From assembly GCA_005793295.1 (NCBI GenBank), contig SXSX01000184.1, forward strand, positions 1-6,824: a DNA stretch of 6,824 nucleotides, written 5' to 3'. Numbering within the stretch: position 1 is the stretch's first letter; each line of letters begins with the position of its first letter. The stretch comes from Burkholderiales bacterium. Lineage in GTDB: Bacteria > Pseudomonadota > Gammaproteobacteria > Burkholderiales > Burkholderiaceae_C. Position numbers and translations under genes: made by a program. Shown here piece by piece: positions 6,490 through 6,824 of the stretch. Under the pieces are notes generated by a model, which was not told where the DNA came from, did no database searches, and was given only the letters and a program-made list of their open reading frames with translations.

Positions 6490-6824
6490 ATGTCAACCAT
6501 TCTTCAAACTATTCCCGTCGGTCAAAAAGTCGGCATTGCATTTTCTGGCGGCCTAGATACCAGCGCAGCCTTGCACTGGATGCGCAACAAAGGGGCCATT
6601 CCCTATGCTTACACCGCTAACCTAGGCCAACCCGACGAAGCAGATTACGATGAAATCCCCCGCAAAGCCATGGAGTACGGGGCAGAAAACGCCCGTTTGA
6701 TTGACTGTCGCAGCCAACTTGCGGCTGAAGGCATTGCCGCTTTGCAAAGTGGCGCTTTTCACATTTCTACGGCTGGCGTGACTTACTTCAACACCACCCC
6801 CATTGGCCGCGCAGTCACCGGCAC
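6490..6824 (+). CDS. argG: Argininosuccinate synthase, N-terminal 111 residues (runs off the right edge)
   Basis: Joins citrulline and aspartate with ATP to give argininosuccinate, the penultimate step of arginine synthesis, in the cytoplasm. From the ATG at 6490 the frame stays open for 111 codons plus 2 nt to the end of the window. The N-type ATP-pyrophosphatase P-loop AFSGGLDTS is at 17-25. YTANLGQPDE at 41-50 and the block TPIGRAVTG at 103-111 follow. The N-terminus (MSTILQTIPVGQKVGIAFSGG) and spacing are those of the long E. coli-type ArgG of about 445 residues, rather than the shorter type of about 400. A modest Shine-Dalgarno (ACGGAA, 6480-6485) precedes the start. It lies 37 nt downstream of ppnP and probably shares its transcript. 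Confidence 0.96.
   Translation, partial: MSTILQTIPVGQKVGIAFSGGLDTSAALHWMRNKGAIPYAYTANLGQPDEADYDEIPRKAMEYGAENARLIDCRSQLAAEGIAALQSGAFHISTAGVTYFNTTPIGRAVTG

Noticed and set aside
6166..6556. Overlapping plus-strand ORFs of 104 and 83 codons in other frames of ppnP and argG
   Set aside because: They cover the conserved PpnP and ArgG N-termini in the wrong frame and have no family resemblance.
1..6824. Mobile elements, CRISPR arrays, tRNA or rRNA genes, prophage remains, defence genes
   Set aside because: I saw no transposase motifs, regularly spaced repeats, cloverleaf-like RNA or integration repeats. Nearly all the DNA is accounted for by eight housekeeping genes.

Overview
The window looks like ordinary chromosomal core-metabolism DNA from a betaproteobacterium, most likely Burkholderiales and perhaps Comamonadaceae. 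The evidence is protein style (a MetZ with the SGTKYLDGQGR lysine motif, a long-form ArgG, a DedD with the RHRLIGTATLVLVGVIGFPL membrane block), the folC-dedD-cvpA-purF gene order, and a GC content of roughly one half by eye. That would be moderate for the order and could fit a freshwater lineage. The genus cannot be named from the sequence alone.

Right to left on the minus strand, from about 5928 to 1, six genes run as one tight block: folC (folate polyglutamylation), dedD (SPOR-domain division protein), cvpA (inner-membrane protein), purF (first step of purine synthesis), metZ (sulfhydrylation of O-succinylhomoserine) and gltX (glutamyl-tRNA synthetase, cut by the left edge). Gaps are 11, 14, 15 and 6 nt, and metZ/gltX overlap by 4 nt (ATGA). 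I see no terminator between them, so a single long transcript is likely. Folate, purine and methionine synthesis share one-carbon chemistry, and folC, purF and gltX all handle glutamate or glutamine. dedD and cvpA are envelope genes carried along in an ancient order also found in E. coli.

The 206-nt stretch 5929-6134 separates this block from a divergent plus-strand pair. It is the only sizeable non-coding DNA and holds several short inverted repeats, including a structured leader just upstream of folC. On the plus strand, ppnP (nucleoside phosphorylase of the cupin-like YaiE family) is followed after 37 nt by argG (argininosuccinate synthase), which is cut by the right edge.

I found no mobile element, CRISPR array, tRNA, rRNA or phage gene, and nothing that amounts to a new defence or biosynthetic system. 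The points most worth a second look are the possible two-state leader of folC, the small hairpin holding the folC ribosome binding site, the absence of accD next to folC, the missing Shine-Dalgarno of ppnP, and a short insertion next to the active site of GltX.
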